A DNA stretch of 64,000 nucleotides from Lonsdalea populi (GCF_015999465.1 NZ_CP065534.1:2976001-3040000), one strand, 5' to 3'. Counted from the first letter of the stretch, positions 22,654 to 33,748 are shown. Program-made: numbers and translations. The notes: a model not told the origin generated them from the sequence alone.

Positions 22654-23631
22654 TCACCAGTCCAGTTGTTCCTTGAACTCTTCGGTATCCGCCTTAAGTG
22701 CAGCGACTAAATCCACCATGTCCTGGGGCAACGCCGCATGCCATTCCATCTGAATACCAGTGACGGGATGATAGAGTCTCAACATGGTGGCGTGCAGCGC
22801 CTGACGGTCAAAGCCGCGCAGCACACCGATAAATTCGTCCGAAGCGCCTTTCGGCGGACGGGGACGGCCGCCATACAGCGGATCGCCGACCAGTGGGTGC
22901 GCGATATGCGACATATGAACGCGAATCTGATGGGTTCTTCCCGTTTCAAGACGAAGTCTCAACCGGGTGTGGGCACGAAAGTGCTCCATAATCCGATAAT
23001 GCGTGACCGCCGGTTTACCCATCGGGTGCACGGCCATGTGCGTGCGTTTTGTGGGATGGCGCGCAATCGGCTCTTCCACCATACCGCCCGCCGTCATATT
23101 TCCGATAGCCACAGCTTCATATTCACGCGTGATTTCGCGGGCCTGTAGCGATTCCACCAGCCGGGTCTGCGCCGGTACGGTTTTCGCAACGACCATCAGC
23201 CCGGTCGTGTCTTTATCTAGTCGATGAACGATGCCGGCACGCGGCACATCGACAATCTCGGCATAATAATGAAGCAGCGCATTCAGCACGGTGCCGTCAG
23301 GATTGCCTGCGCCGGGATGAACCACCAGGCCTCTCGGCTTATTGATGACTAGAATATCCGGGTCTTCATAAACGATATCCAGCGGGATCGCCTGAGGTTC
23401 CCAACGGGCTTCCTCTTCGATCAACGCGTCGACGGCAATCGTTTCGCCCCCCAGCACCTTCTCTTTAGGTTTATCAATCACGGTGCCGTTCACCTGCACG
23501 CGCTGATCCAAAATCCACTCTTTTAAGCGAGAACGTGAATAATCAGGGAACAATTCGGCCAAAGCCTGATCTAAACGTTGTCCGAGTTGCGATTCGGCCA
23601 CCGTTGCGGTGAGTTGTACTTGTTGTGCCAT
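22654..23631 (-). CDS. rluD: 23S rRNA pseudouridine synthase RluD (1911/1915/1917)
   Basis: 325 residues. An N-terminal S4 RNA-binding domain (SRSRLKEWILDQRVQVNG) precedes the RluA-type catalytic domain with the catalytic Asp in HRLDKDTTGLMV and the GRTHQIRVHM motif. It modifies helix 69 of 23S rRNA. Divergent from bamD, as in E. coli. Confidence 0.96.
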   Translation of the reverse strand: MAQQVQLTATVAESQLGQRLDQALAELFPDYSRSRLKEWILDQRVQVNGTVIDKPKEKVLGGETIAVDALIEEEARWEPQAIPLDIVYEDPDILVINKPRGLVVHPGAGNPDGTVLNALLHYYAEIVDVPRAGIVHRLDKDTTGLMVVAKTVPAQTRLVESLQAREITREYEAVAIGNMTAGGMVEEPIARHPTKRTHMAVHPMGKPAVTHYRIMEHFRAHTRLRLRLETGRTHQIRVHMSHIAHPLVGDPLYGGRPRPPKGASDEFIGVLRGFDRQALHATMLRLYHPVTGIQMEWHAALPQDMVDLVAALKADTEEFKEQLDW

Positions 23632-23762
23632 AGTATGCCGCTTCTTTTACGTTGGGTTTTAACGGCGGTGCCGTATAAAATCATGTACCATTGTAGCTGG
23701 TCTTCATCGGGAGCTTAACGGACAGTTTCCCGTAAAAACACTCTGAGGATAATCAAAACGTC

Positions 23763-24494
23763 ATGACGCGTATGAAATATCTGGTGGCTGCTGCCACGTT
23801 GAGCCTGGTACTGGCGGGCTGTTCCAGCACCAAGGATACGGTTCCAGACCGTCCACCTGCCGAGCTTTACGCCACCGCGCAGGAGAAATTGCAGGAGGGC
23901 AACTTTAAGGCAGCCATTACGCAGTTGGAAGCGTTGGATAACCGTTATCCATTCGGCCCTTATTCCCAGCAGGTTCAGCTTGACCTGATCTACGCCTACT
24001 ATAAATCCGCCGAGTTACCGTTAGCTCAGGCATCTATCGACCGTTTCCTGCGTCTGAACCCCACGAGTCCCAATGTGGATTACGTGTTGTACATGCGCGG
24101 ATTAACCAACATGGCGTTGGATGACAGTGCATTGCAGGGATTCTTCGGTGTAGATCGCTCAGACCGCGATCCGCAGTATGCCCGCGCCGCCTTCAAAGCT
24201 TTTAGCCAACTGGCGGAGGGCTATCCTCGCAGCCTGTATGTGACCGATGCCGGCAAACGTCTGGCGTTTCTGAAGGAACGTTTGGCGAAGTATGAACTTT
24301 CGGTCGCGCAATACTACACGAAACGCGGCGCGTATGTCGCGGTGGTTAATCGTGTTGAGCAGATGCTGAAAGACTACCCGGATACGCAGGCCACACTAAC
24401 GGCCCTACCGCTGATGGAAAATGCTTATCGCCAGATGCAGTTGATCGGAGAGGCCGACAAAGTGGCGAAGCTGCTCTCGGCTAATCAAGCCTGA
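23763..24494 (+). CDS. bamD: BAM complex lipoprotein BamD
   Basis: 243 residues. The lipoprotein signal [20 protein letters not shown] has the lipobox LAGC, and five TPR-like repeats follow (for example [20 protein letters not shown]). It is the essential partner of BamA in outer-membrane protein insertion. Monocistronic, ending at a strong terminator. Confidence 0.97.
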   Translation: MTRMKYLVAAATLSLVLAGCSSTKDTVPDRPPAELYATAQEKLQEGNFKAAITQLEALDNRYPFGPYSQQVQLDLIYAYYKSAELPLAQASIDRFLRLNPTSPNVDYVLYMRGLTNMALDDSALQGFFGVDRSDRDPQYARAAFKAFSQLAEGYPRSLYVTDAGKRLAFLKERLAKYELSVAQYYTKRGAYVAVVNRVEQMLKDYPDTQATLTALPLMENAYRQMQLIGEADKVAKLLSANQA

Positions 24495-24522
24495 TCGAAT
24501 GCATTAGAAAGGATTTTACAAC

Positions 24523-24544
24523 GGCAGCTTAGGCTGCCTTTTTT
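24523..24544 (+). terminator. bamD terminator
   Basis: GGCAGC, four bases, GCTGCC, then six T. It lies 28 nt after the bamD stop. Confidence 0.9.
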
Positions 24545-24770
24545 ATGCCCGACACCTGTTAGTCAACGCAATTTCAAGCAGCAAATCTTGAGAATTCTGG
24601 CATAGCTCCCCATCACTGACAAGGCTTGTCGCCGTAATCCCAAAAGCCGCTCACAAATTACACAAGCATTCTGATATATGACAAAAAAAAGACTTAAAAC
24701 CCTGCCATTTTAACCATCTCGGGGTATGCTGAAACTATCCAAGACGGACAAGGCAGAGAGGTAAACGTTT

Positions 24771-25109
24771 ATGGCTATCAACATTACCAGCAAGCAAATG
24801 GATATCACCCCGGCAATACGCAAACATGTCGAAGACCGTCTCACTAAGCTGGATAAGTGGCAAGCTAACCTAATTAATCCACACATTATCCTGTCGAAAG
24901 AACCCAAAGGCTTTGTGGCTGACGCCACCATTGGCACACCAAACGGACCATTGGTCGCAAGCGCAAAACACGAAGATATGTATGCTGCGGTCAACGAACT
25001 CATCGCCAAGCTCGAACGGCAGTTGAACAAGGTTCAGCATAAAGGCGAAGCGCGCCGTGCAGACACCTGCCTCAAAGACATCACGCCGCAACCCGCCCCG
25101 GAAGAGTAA
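24771..25109 (+). CDS. raiA: ribosome-associated inhibitor RaiA (protein Y)
   Basis: 112 residues of the HPF/RaiA family ([39 protein letters not shown]). It binds the decoding centre and stabilises idle 70S ribosomes in stationary phase or cold. Same position between bamD and pheL as in E. coli. The C-terminal tail is short and ends PQPAPEE. Confidence 0.95.
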   Translation: MAINITSKQMDITPAIRKHVEDRLTKLDKWQANLINPHIILSKEPKGFVADATIGTPNGPLVASAKHEDMYAAVNELIAKLERQLNKVQHKGEARRADTCLKDITPQPAPEE

Positions 25110-25137
25110 TTACCTTCTTCCCTATCGTGAAGTGGTT

Positions 25138-25161
25138 AACGCGCCGAAAGGCGCGTTTTTT
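25138..25161 (+). terminator. raiA terminator
   Basis: AACGCGCC, GAAA tetraloop, GGCGCGTT and a T-run. Confidence 0.9.
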
Positions 25162-25220
25162 ATTGACAGGGCGAAAAGGCAGTCGTTAACCTAGCGCCAT
25201 CAACCGTCAGGATTTTATTC

Positions 25221-25295
25221 ATGTCACGCCATTCATTGTTCTTCGTATTCTTATTTTTCTTTCCCCGCAGGGGGGGCGCTTGGTCGTGTGAGTAA
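25221..25295 (+). CDS. pheL: pheA leader peptide PheL
   Basis: A 24-codon frame MSRHSLFFVFLFFFPRRGG and so on, ending TAA. It carries six Phe codons within eight (FFVFLFFF) and lies just before a classic attenuator hairpin and pheA. Ribosome stalling at Phe codons when charged tRNA-Phe is scarce would favour the antiterminator and allow pheA transcription. It is longer than the 15-residue E. coli peptide. Confidence 0.9.
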   Translation: MSRHSLFFVFLFFFPRRGGAWSCE

Positions 25296-25315
25296 GAATA
25301 CGAAGACGAACAAAA

Positions 25316-25343
25316 AGCCTCCTGAAACCAGGAGGCTTTTTTT
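25316..25343 (+). terminator. pheA attenuator
   Basis: AGCCTCCT, six-base loop, AGGAGGCT, then a T-run, 20 nt after the pheL stop and 30 nt before pheA. The upstream GAATACG repeats in and after pheL (CGTATTC and GAATACG) can pair as the competing structures. Confidence 0.92.
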
Positions 25344-25372
25344 GTTTTGGACAGCAAACAGGGTAAAGCAAA

Positions 25373-26536
25373 ATGACCGACAATTCGTTGTTATTGACAC
25401 TGCGCGAACGCATCAGCGCGCTGGATTTACAGCTGCTAGGGCTTCTCGCCCAACGGCGTGAGCTAGCTCTGGACGTTGCCCGAGCGAAGCAAACCACTCA
25501 CCGTCCTATCAGAGATAAAGAGCGTGAACGCGACCTGCTAGCACGTCTAGTGGACGCGGGCAAGAAGTATCAACTTGATGGTCACTACATCACCCGACTG
25601 TTCCAACTGATTATCGAAGACTCCGTGCTTACCCAGCAGGCCCTGCTCCAGCAGCACCTGAATCAAACCGGCGCACTCTCGGCTCGTGTGGCGTTCCTCG
25701 GCCCTAAAGGCTCCTATTCCCATCTGGCCGCACGTCAATACACCGCGCGTCACTTCGACCAGATCATCGAATGCGGCTGCCAGAAGTTTCAGGATATTTT
25801 CACCACCGTTGAGAACGGTTATGCCGATTACGGCGTTCTACCGATCGAAAATACCAGCTCAGGATCGATCAACGACGTCTATGACTTGCTGCAACATACG
25901 GGGTTATCGATCGTAGGCGAACTGTCCAACCCTATCGACCACTGTGTGTTGGTCTCTACAGATACTCAGCTTGACCAGATCCAGACCGTTTATAGCCATC
26001 CTCAGCCTTTCCAACAGTGCAGCCATTTTATCAATCGCTACCCGAACTGGAAAATTGAATATTGTGAAAGCAGCGCCGCCGCTATGGCAAAAGTAGCTGA
26101 ACTGAACTCTCCTCACGCTGCCGCGCTGGGGAGTGAGGCCGGCGGGACGCTCTACAATCTGCAGGTACTGGAACACAACCTGGCGAACCAGACGCAAAAC
26201 TACACCCGCTTCATCGTACTGGCTCGCAAGCCAATCGACGTTGCAGAACAGGTTCCGGCTAAAACCACATTGATTATGGCAACCGGCCAGCAATCGGGCG
26301 CGCTAGTCGAAGCGCTGCAAGTCCTGCGAGATCAAGGCATTATCATGACCAAACTGGAGTCTCGTCCAATCTACGGCAATCCGTGGGAGGAGATATTTTA
26401 CATCGATGTACAGGCCAATCTGCGCAGCAAACCGATGCAAAAAGCCATTAATGAGCTCACGGCTATCACCCGTTCGCTGAAAGTGCTCGGCTGTTACCCT
26501 AGCGAGAATATCGTCCCGGTCGATCTGGGCGGTTAA
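25373..26536 (+). CDS. pheA: bifunctional chorismate mutase / prephenate dehydratase PheA
   Basis: 387 residues. An N-terminal AroQ chorismate mutase domain ([20 protein letters not shown]) is followed by the prephenate dehydratase domain ([24 protein letters not shown]) and an ACT domain with the GALVEAL and ESRP motifs that bind phenylalanine. It makes phenylpyruvate. Expression is set by the pheL attenuator; activity by Phe feedback. Convergent with tyrA. Confidence 0.97.
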   Translation: MTDNSLLLTLRERISALDLQLLGLLAQRRELALDVARAKQTTHRPIRDKERERDLLARLVDAGKKYQLDGHYITRLFQLIIEDSVLTQQALLQQHLNQTGALSARVAFLGPKGSYSHLAARQYTARHFDQIIECGCQKFQDIFTTVENGYADYGVLPIENTSSGSINDVYDLLQHTGLSIVGELSNPIDHCVLVSTDTQLDQIQTVYSHPQPFQQCSHFINRYPNWKIEYCESSAAAMAKVAELNSPHAAALGSEAGGTLYNLQVLEHNLANQTQNYTRFIVLARKPIDVAEQVPAKTTLIMATGQQSGALVEALQVLRDQGIIMTKLESRPIYGNPWEEIFYIDVQANLRSKPMQKAINELTAITRSLKVLGCYPSENIVPVDLGG

Positions 26537-26592
26537 ATGCAAGCGCCGCCATTTCCTTGAGGATGAGGAGATAGCAGCGCGTAAATAAAGGG

Positions 26593-27711
26593 TCAGCGGA
26601 TATCGTTGGCCTGTTGAAGCAATGTGCGGCTTTCGCTCATAAACCGACGTGAATAGTCGCCGAACCAATGTTCCACTTTCTTAAAACTGTTGATGAACGC
26701 CGTTTTATCGCCATTCTCTAAAAGCGCAATCGCTTTGCCGAACCGCTGGTAATAACGCTTGATCAAAGCCAGGTTATTACCGGATGACATGATGATGTCT
26801 GCATAAAGCTGCGGATCCTGAGCAAACAACCGCCCCACCATCGCCAACTCCAGCCGGTAAATAGGCGATGATAGCGCCAGCAATTGTTCAATCTGAACAT
26901 TTTCTTCCGTCAGATGTAATCCGTAAACAAACGTTGTGAAATGGCGCAACGCCTGAATGAAGGTCATATTCTGATCGTGCTCGACCGCGCTGATACGATG
27001 CAAACGCGCGCCCCAGACACGGATCTGTTCCAGCAGCCACTGATAGGCTTCGGGTTGACGACCATCGCAGTACACCACCACCTGCTTGGCCAGACTGCCG
27101 GTATCCGGACCGAACATCGGGTGCAACCCCACGACGGGTCCCTGATGCACAGCCAGCATCGCCTGCAGCGGACCATTTTTGACCGACGCCAAATCCACCA
27201 GCAGGCAGTCCTCCGGCAGCGGCGGCAGTTGAGCAATCACCTGTTCGGTAAGATGAATTGGTACGCTGACGATCACCATTCCTGCATCCGCCAGCAGTTC
27301 GTTCGCCCGAGGCCAGTCCTCCTGTTCCAGGATTTTGACCTGGTAACCGGAAAGGGTCAGCATTTTATCGAACATGCGTCCCATCTGACCGCGACCTCCG
27401 ATAATGACGACCGACCGCAGTGAAGGGTTCAACGTTTTGAACCCCTTGTCATTTTCGCTGGAGTAGGATTCACGCATGACGCGGCGCAGCACATCCTCAA
27501 TTAAAGAGGGAGGAACACCTAAGGCTTCGGCCTCCTTTCGACGAGAAGCCAACATCTTCGCTTCCCGATCCGGCGCATAAATCGGTAAACCATAGTGACT
27601 TTTCACTTCGCCCACTTCTGCGACGAGTTTTAACCGCCGAGACAACAATGCCAATAGTGCCTTATCTACCTCGTCAATTTGATCACGTAATGTGGTCAGT
27701 TCAGCGGTCAT
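26593..27711 (-). CDS. tyrA: bifunctional chorismate mutase / prephenate dehydrogenase TyrA
   Basis: 372 residues. An N-terminal AroQ mutase domain ([19 protein letters not shown]) is joined to an NAD-dependent prephenate dehydrogenase with [11 protein letters not shown] as nucleotide-binding loop and GLHPMFGPD. It makes 4-hydroxyphenylpyruvate for tyrosine. It follows aroF by 12 nt on the same strand and shares its promoter (aroF-tyrA operon). Confidence 0.97.
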   Translation of the reverse strand: MTAELTTLRDQIDEVDKALLALLSRRLKLVAEVGEVKSHYGLPIYAPDREAKMLASRRKEAEALGVPPSLIEDVLRRVMRESYSSENDKGFKTLNPSLRSVVIIGGRGQMGRMFDKMLTLSGYQVKILEQEDWPRANELLADAGMVIVSVPIHLTEQVIAQLPPLPEDCLLVDLASVKNGPLQAMLAVHQGPVVGLHPMFGPDTGSLAKQVVVYCDGRQPEAYQWLLEQIRVWGARLHRISAVEHDQNMTFIQALRHFTTFVYGLHLTEENVQIEQLLALSSPIYRLELAMVGRLFAQDPQLYADIIMSSGNNLALIKRYYQRFGKAIALLENGDKTAFINSFKKVEHWFGDYSRRFMSESRTLLQQANDIR

Positions 27712-27723
27712 CTATTCTTCTCC

Positions 27724-28788
27724 TTACTGATTGGTGCGTATCGCGCCAAGATCCTGGTGCACCGATCGCAATAACGATTCTGTCTTTTCCCAACTAATGC
27801 AGGCATCTGTGACAGACACACCATAATGCATCTGGGCACGCGGCTGTTCGGAAGACTGGCTGCCTTCATTCAGGTGGCTTTCCAGCATCAGGCCGATGAT
27901 GGATCGATTGCCGGCTTTGAGCTGCTCCACGGCAGACTCCACCACCAGAGGCTGGCGACGATAATCTTTATTAGAATTTCCGTGACTGCAATCTATCATC
28001 AGCGCCGGTTTCAGTCCCGCATCACGCATCTGTTTTTCACATTCCGCCACATCTTCCGCATTGTAGTTGGGCCTTTTGCCACCGCGTAAAATCACATGAC
28101 CGTCGGTATTCCCCTGCGTATGCAGCAGACACACCTGACCGCTTTGGTTGATCCCCATAAAACAATGCGCCATCGAGGCGGCTTTCATGGCATTGATGGC
28201 CGTGCCAAGGCTGCCATCCGTGCCATTTTTAAATCCGACCGGCATGGAAAGCCCGGACGCCATCTCACGGTGTGTCTGCGACTCCGTGGTTCTCGCGCCG
28301 ATAGCCGACCAGCTGAAAAGATCCCCCAAGTACTGCGGACTATTGGGATCCAGCGCTTCCGTCGCCAGCGGAAGACCAATATTCACCAGTTTCAGCAGCA
28401 AATCGCGCGCAATGTGCAGACCGGCTTCCATATCGCACGAACCGTCCATATACGGATCGTTAATCAACCCTTTCCAACCTACCGTAGTGCGAGGTTTCTC
28501 GAAGTAAACGCGCATGACGATATAGAGCCTGTCGCTCAGTTCTGCCGACAAAGCCTGCAACCTGCGCGCATATTCCAGCGCGGCATCAGTGTCATGAATG
28601 GAACAAGGGCCGCATACAATCAGCAACCGGTTATCCCGACCGTGGATAATGTCCGCCACTGCCTGTCGAGAACGAGAAATCGCCTGCTGAGCATTTGCGC
28701 TCAGTGGAAATTTGGCTTTCAATTCTTGCGGAGTAATCAATATCTGCTCTTCAACGATATTGACGTTATTAAGCGCGTCTTTTTGCAT
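27724..28788 (-). CDS. aroF: DAHP synthase, Tyr-sensitive type (AroF)
   Basis: 354 residues from MQKDALNNVNIVEEQ. Class I DAHP synthase motifs are present (VCGPCSIHD, RTTVGWKGLINDP, GARTTESQTHREM, DCSHGNSNKDY). It condenses PEP and erythrose 4-phosphate, the first step of the shikimate pathway. The operon with tyrA marks it as the tyrosine-regulated isoform. ATG at 28794 (MIMQKD) is an equally reachable start: AAGGGA fits it, while AGGA fits 28788. Confidence 0.95.
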   Translation of the reverse strand: MQKDALNNVNIVEEQILITPQELKAKFPLSANAQQAISRSRQAVADIIHGRDNRLLIVCGPCSIHDTDAALEYARRLQALSAELSDRLYIVMRVYFEKPRTTVGWKGLINDPYMDGSCDMEAGLHIARDLLLKLVNIGLPLATEALDPNSPQYLGDLFSWSAIGARTTESQTHREMASGLSMPVGFKNGTDGSLGTAINAMKAASMAHCFMGINQSGQVCLLHTQGNTDGHVILRGGKRPNYNAEDVAECEKQMRDAGLKPALMIDCSHGNSNKDYRRQPLVVESAVEQLKAGNRSIIGLMLESHLNEGSQSSEQPRAQMHYGVSVTDACISWEKTESLLRSVHQDLGAIRTNQ

Positions 28789-29377
28789 GATCATGGTCCT
28801 GTCCCTTATTTTGTGCCTGTGCGATGGCGGCGATGTGTACATTACTCGGGACACAGTATCACAGGGTGTAAATATTTAAAACCACCGAGCGTAAAGTTAT
28901 GATTACCCTTATAAGCCGCGTGATATACGGGGTGGAATTTGTATTTCCGCCCCGAAAAGGTATGTCCGATATTGGCATCTCGTCACTGAATAACACTTAA
29001 TATGAGAGGCCGATAGCCTAAACTTCTTGGCTTTTGATTACTTCCAAAAAAAAGATAAAATCTTAATAAAATTAAGACATTAAAAACAAAATTTACAGGA
29101 AAAACGTTGTATTATCTACCTAAAATATAAAACAGCGTTTCACCCTTTGCTCGTTGGATGAGCTAATCCAGAAAGACAATCATAAAGGGCATTAGACAAT
29201 CTAAACCCGCAACGAGTGTAAACTTATTATTACACCAAAAATGTGAGCGCATCGTCCATCGATACACGTCTACTCTGCTAAGGTCGTCTAAATTTAGCGG
29301 AAGGCCGATGCCATTATTGCTAGATTTGATTTACGTGATTGCAGGGAGAGTACAGCCTTTACACCATATGGCTTATG
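28789..29377. other. AT-rich intergenic region upstream of aroF
   Basis: Nearly 590 bp without a convincing gene, by eye much richer in A and T than its flanks. It must hold the aroF-tyrA promoter in its first 100 bp. A TGTAAA-N6-ATTACA palindrome at 29217-29234 resembles a TyrR box but lies more than 400 bp from aroF. Confidence 0.5.
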
Positions 29378-30088
29378 TCATGTCAGATATTGATGAGCAA
29401 TGGCTTTTTCTTTCTCGTGGTGAGCAATGGCTTTTTTACGCAACAAAATGTCTGAGAATATCGAGATTAAGATGAAAACAAAGAACACCAGAAAGTATAA
29501 GTAGATGATGGAAAACCAAACCTTGTTGTAGCGAGTCTCATCGATTCTTTTTTGAATATCCTGCTGTGACTTTTCCATGCCAATGTTACCGCATACGGTC
29601 CTTACCAACGCGGGAGAAAGGTGCAAATCAAGTGAGATATCGTCATAGGATTGACTCCTACAGGTCGTAGGCGTGATTTCCCAAGGCTGCTGATCCACCA
29701 CCCCCTTCGCTTTATCTAGCGTTAACAAGAAGTTTTCCTTCCCTTCCACCGTCATCGTTAACGACGCCCAGTCGTGAGGAACAGGGATGACGTAACGGCC
29801 CATGACATAGGTCATCACGCTGAACAGGCTGGCAAATAGGATGGATAAGATAACGGCGCCAAGGTAGTCGGCCCGACCCGGAGGCGTCAGCAGCTTTTTT
29901 CTGGATTTAATGCCGCTCAGCCTGATCATCCAGGGTTTTACGTCATCGATAAGTCCCCACGCTTCGCGATCTTCAGGAAGGGTTCTTAGCCATCGCCAAA
30001 CGACTCTAACGCAAAGCGCCGCGGCGGCGGCGAAAGCCCCCCATAGCGGGCTACCCAGAATGGCGTTGACTTGATCTAAGTTGTCCAT
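29378..30088 (-). CDS. unrecognised membrane protein with large periplasmic loop
   Basis: 236 residues; I do not recognise the family. Hydrophobic segments lie near residues 12-32 (LWGAFAAAAALCVRVVW), 75-100 (AVILSILFASLFSVMTYVM) and 190-215 (IIYLYFLVFFVFILISIFS). Between the last two is a hydrophilic domain with two Cys (PTTCRSQ and VRTVCGN) that could form a disulfide outside the membrane. The tail repeats KAIAH twice (KKAIAHHEKEKAIAHQYL). An AAGGAG ribosome site precedes the ATG. It occupies the aroF-rplS gap of an otherwise conserved gene order and is transcribed in the same direction as its neighbours. Confidence 0.6.
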   Translation of the reverse strand: MDNLDQVNAILGSPLWGAFAAAAALCVRVVWRWLRTLPEDREAWGLIDDVKPWMIRLSGIKSRKKLLTPPGRADYLGAVILSILFASLFSVMTYVMGRYVIPVPHDWASLTMTVEGKENFLLTLDKAKGVVDQQPWEITPTTCRSQSYDDISLDLHLSPALVRTVCGNIGMEKSQQDIQKRIDETRYNKVWFSIIYLYFLVFFVFILISIFSDILLRKKAIAHHEKEKAIAHQYLT

Positions 30089-30139
30089 AATTTCTCCTTA
30101 AATGCTTTATCCACCCTTTATCTAACGCTTTTTACATAC

Positions 30140-30172
30140 AAAAAAAGGGGCGGCATATAGGCCACCCCCTTT
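30140..30172 (-). terminator. terminator of the rpsP-rimM-trmD-rplS operon
   Basis: A minus-strand GC-rich hairpin (AAAGGGGGTGGCC / GCCGCCCCTTT, imperfect) is followed by a seven-base T-run, about 40 nt after the rplS stop. Confidence 0.85.
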
Positions 30173-30209
30173 ATTCAAAACGACTTTCGGATGTCGCGAA
30201 AGCGCGTTC

Positions 30210-30572
<363 letters not shown>

Positions 30573-30622
30573 CTAGGTAAACTGATATATGGGTTCGCCC
30601 GGCACTGCGCCGTTGCGGCCCC

Positions 30623-31375
30623 TTAATACTCTTGTTGAGACTGATATTCCCGTTGGAATTCAGCTAACAACGTTGTTTGCTCGTCAGTCAGAGCTAGGCT
30701 TTTCAGAAGTTCAGGTCTTCTAAGCCAGGTTCGGCCCAGCGACTGCTTCAAACGCCAGCGACGTATCTCAGCATGGTTGCCTGACAGTAAAACTGCCGGA
30801 ACTTCCATCCCCGTCAACACTTCAGGCCGGGTGAAATGGGGGCAATCCAGCAATCCATCCGCAAAAGAGTCTTCTTCCGCCGAAGCTTCATGACCCAGCA
30901 CGCCCGGGATGAACCGGGAAACAGAGTCAATCAGCGTCATTGCCGGCAGTTCGCCGCCGCTGAGCACATAATCACCGATAGACCACTCTTCGTCGACTTC
31001 GGTTTTAATTACGCGCTCGTCAATGCCCTCGTACCTTCCACAGACCAGAATCATCTTCTGATGTGTGGCAAGTTGACGTACGCCTTGCTGATCTAATTTG
31101 CGGCCCTGTGGTGACAAATAAATCACCCGAGCGCCTTCGCCTGCCGCTGCTTTCGCTGCATGAATCGCATCCCGTAAAGGTTGCACCATCATCAGCATCC
31201 CGGGACCGCCGCCATAAGGGCGATCGTCCACGGTGCGATGCCGGTCGTAGGTGAAGTCTCGCGGACTCCAATATTCTACGCTCAGCAGGCCATTTTTTAC
31301 TGCCCGGCCAGTGACTCCATAATCAGTAATGGCGCGGAACATTTCTGGAAACAGGCTGATTACCCCAATCCACAT
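30623..31375 (-). CDS. trmD: tRNA (guanine-37-N1) methyltransferase TrmD
   Basis: 250 residues of the SPOUT class. The trefoil knot is recognisable in [13 protein letters not shown] and [16 protein letters not shown]. It methylates G37 next to the anticodon and prevents +1 frameshifting. Third gene of the operon. Confidence 0.98.
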   Translation of the reverse strand: MWIGVISLFPEMFRAITDYGVTGRAVKNGLLSVEYWSPRDFTYDRHRTVDDRPYGGGPGMLMMVQPLRDAIHAAKAAAGEGARVIYLSPQGRKLDQQGVRQLATHQKMILVCGRYEGIDERVIKTEVDEEWSIGDYVLSGGELPAMTLIDSVSRFIPGVLGHEASAEEDSFADGLLDCPHFTRPEVLTGMEVPAVLLSGNHAEIRRWRLKQSLGRTWLRRPELLKSLALTDEQTTLLAEFQREYQSQQEY

Positions 31376-31412
31376 AGCATCGTTCCACTCGTTACTGCTC
31401 GTTGTACGGAGA

Positions 31413-31961
31413 TCAAAAACCAGGATCCCAATCTACTTCAATACGATGAGTAGAAAGGTCAACATGCTTGATCACCTGCTCTGTCAGGAACGGAATTAAC
31501 CGCTCCTTGACCCCGTAAGCATCTTTCAAGTTAGCTCTTACTACCATTACGTCGTTCGAACCGGTTTCCATCATATCGATGACTTTGCCCAGCCCGTAAC
31601 CGGCGACGGTTACGACTTCGCAGCCAATAAGATCTTTCCAGTAATAATCACCCTCATCCAGCTCAGGAAGCTGCGATACGTCGACAACGATCTCGCAATT
31701 GGTCAACAGATTCGCCGCATCCCGATCTTCAACATCTTTGATCTTGATGATCAGGTCCTGATTATGGTGCCTCCAGCTCTCTATTTCGATGAGCTGCAAG
31801 TCGCCTTTATTCCGCAGATACAAGGGCTGATAGTCAAAGATACTTTCGGCATCTTCGGTGGAGGAAAACACTCTGAGCCAACCTCTGATGCCATACGTCG
31901 ACCCCATTTTCCCCAATACTACCGGGTTCTTAGGAGCTTGAGGGCTAAGTTGCTTGCTCAT
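31413..31961 (-). CDS. rimM: 16S rRNA processing protein RimM
   Basis: 182 residues from [13 protein letters not shown]; an in-frame GTG three codons upstream is possible. An N-terminal RimM barrel ([20 protein letters not shown]) and a C-terminal PRC-barrel ([19 protein letters not shown]) are present. It assists maturation of the 30S head. It lies 37 nt upstream of trmD. Confidence 0.97.
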   Translation of the reverse strand: MSKQLSPQAPKNPVVLGKMGSTYGIRGWLRVFSSTEDAESIFDYQPLYLRNKGDLQLIEIESWRHHNQDLIIKIKDVEDRDAANLLTNCEIVVDVSQLPELDEGDYYWKDLIGCEVVTVAGYGLGKVIDMMETGSNDVMVVRANLKDAYGVKERLIPFLTEQVIKHVDLSTHRIEVDWDPGF

Positions 31962-31979
31962 TGTCACCACCGCAACAGG

Positions 31980-32228
31980 TTATGCTGCTTTTTTAGCGTC
32001 TTTGACCAGCGCAGAAACGCGATCAGAAACGGTAGCGCCCTGGCCAACCCAGTGCTCGATACGATCCAGGTCCAGACGCAGTGCTTCGGCCTGACCGGTT
32101 GCGATCGGGTTGAAGAAACCTACACGCTCAATAAAACGACCGTCGCGCGCATTGCGGCTATCGGTCACGACGACTTGGTAGAACGGGCGTTTTTTAGCGC
32201 CGCCACGTGCCAAACGAATAGTTACCAT
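31980..32228 (-). CDS. rpsP: 30S ribosomal protein S16
   Basis: 82 residues from [17 protein letters not shown], the standard S16 start and length; an upstream in-frame ATG at 32288 is not used because it would add 20 unrelated residues. First gene of the operon. Confidence 0.97.
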   Translation of the reverse strand: MVTIRLARGGAKKRPFYQVVVTDSRNARDGRFIERVGFFNPIATGQAEALRLDLDRIEHWVGQGATVSDRVSALVKDAKKAA

Positions 32229-32256
32229 AACATCCTCTTTAGTTAATAAAACAACC

Positions 32257-32280
32257 GGGCCCCATCGAGGAACGGGGCCC
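32257..32280 (-). promoter_or_regulatory. 7-bp GC hairpin in the rpsP leader
   Basis: GGGCCCC and its reverse complement enclose a 10-nt loop 29 nt upstream of the rpsP start; GGTTGTTTTATT follows on the minus strand. It could end ffh transcripts or attenuate the ribosomal-protein operon. No trigger can be read from the sequence. Confidence 0.45.
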
Positions 32281-32386
32281 AGTGTCATATAAAAAGCCCG
32301 AAAATTTTACTCATTTTGGCGCAAAAAGCAATCTAAAGCGTGCTTCATCCCCGAATACTTTCTACGCTGCGGTAAAACATCGGACG

Positions 32387-33748
32387 TTAGCGCCCCGGGA
32401 AGCCCGGTGGCATCATACCTTTCATTCCGCGCATCATTTTCGCCATGCCGCCATTTTTCATCTTCTTCATCATGCGCTGCATGTCGTCGAACTGCTTCAG
32501 CAGCCGATTGACGTCTTGCACCTGCATGCCTGACCCCATAGCGATACGGCGCTTGCGTGAACCCTTGATGATTTCAGGTTTAGCGCGCTCTTTCTGCGTC
32601 ATAGAATTAATGATGGCTTCCATACGCACCAGAATTTTGTCGTCCATCTGGGACTTTACGTTGTCCGGCAGTTGGCCCATTCCCGGCAGCTTGCTCATCA
32701 TGTTGGCCATGCCGCCCATGTAGCGCATCTGCTTGAGCTGGTCAAGGAAGTCGGTCAGGTCGAACCCGTCGCCCTTTTTCAGCTTTTTCGCCAGCTTCTC
32801 CGCTTGGGTACGGTCAACCTTGGTTTCCAGCTCTTCAATAAGGGACAGAACGTCTCCCATTCCCAGAATACGGGACGCGATACGATCCGGGTGGAACGGT
32901 TCGAGAGCCTCCGTCTTTTCACCGACGCCGAGGAATTTGATCGGCTTGCCGGTGATATGGCGGATAGACAGCGCCGCACCACCGCGGGCGTCACCGTCGA
33001 TTTTAGTCAGGATCACACCGGTCAGCGGCAGCGCCTCATTAAACGCTTTCGCCGTGTTCGCCGCATCCTGACCGGTCATCGCATCAACTACAAACAGGGT
33101 TTCCACCGGATTCAACGCCGCATGGACCTGCTTAATCTCATCCATCATCGCATCGTCAACGTGCAAACGACCCGCGGTATCCACCAGCAGGACATCATAA
33201 AACTGCAGTTGGGCATGCTTTAACGCTTGATTGACGATATCGACCGGCTTTTGACCGGCGTCGGAAGGGAAAAAGTCGACACCAACCGTCTGCGCCAACG
33301 TTTCCAGCTGTTTAATCGCCGCAGGGCGATACACGTCCGCTGAAACCACCAGCACTTTTTTCTTCTGCTTTTCGCGCAGGAACTTACCCAGCTTACCGAC
33401 GCTGGTCGTTTTACCCGCACCTTGCAAACCCGCCATTAGGACAACGGCGGGAGGCTGCGCCGCCAGATTCAGCTCGGCATTGACCTCGCCCATCGAGGCA
33501 ACCAGTTCGTTCTGAACAATCTTGACGAACTCCTGCCCCGGCGTCAGGCTTTTATTCACCTCGTGGCCGACGGCCCGCTCCTTGACGCGATTGATGAAAT
33601 CACGCACCACGGGCAGTGCCACATCGGCTTCAAGTAACGCCATGCGAACTTCGCGCAGCGTCTCTTTAATATTCTCTTCAGTCAGTCGGCCGCGGCCACT
33701 GATGTTGCGCAAAGTGCGCGATAGTCGATCGGTTAGATTTTCAAACAT
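32387..33748 (-). CDS. ffh: signal recognition particle protein Ffh
   Basis: 453 residues from MFENLTDRLSRTLRNISGRG, the E. coli length. NG GTPase domain with GLQGAGKTTSVGKLG, DTAGR and TKIDGDARGG; C-terminal methionine-rich M domain that binds 4.5S RNA and signal sequences (MQRMMKKMKNGGMAKMM). Divergent from ypjD. Confidence 0.97.
   Translation of the reverse strand: MFENLTDRLSRTLRNISGRGRLTEENIKETLREVRMALLEADVALPVVRDFINRVKERAVGHEVNKSLTPGQEFVKIVQNELVASMGEVNAELNLAAQPPAVVLMAGLQGAGKTTSVGKLGKFLREKQKKKVLVVSADVYRPAAIKQLETLAQTVGVDFFPSDAGQKPVDIVNQALKHAQLQFYDVLLVDTAGRLHVDDAMMDEIKQVHAALNPVETLFVVDAMTGQDAANTAKAFNEALPLTGVILTKIDGDARGGAALSIRHITGKPIKFLGVGEKTEALEPFHPDRIASRILGMGDVLSLIEELETKVDRTQAEKLAKKLKKGDGFDLTDFLDQLKQMRYMGGMANMMSKLPGMGQLPDNVKSQMDDKILVRMEAIINSMTQKERAKPEIIKGSRKRRIAMGSGMQVQDVNRLLKQFDDMQRMMKKMKNGGMAKMMRGMKGMMPPGFPGR

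Noticed and set aside
29217..29234. TGTAAA-N6-ATTACA as a TyrR box for aroF-tyrA
   Set aside because: One mismatch from the consensus is acceptable, but it lies more than 400 bp upstream of aroF, too far for the known TyrR mechanism at this promoter. Left as a note only.
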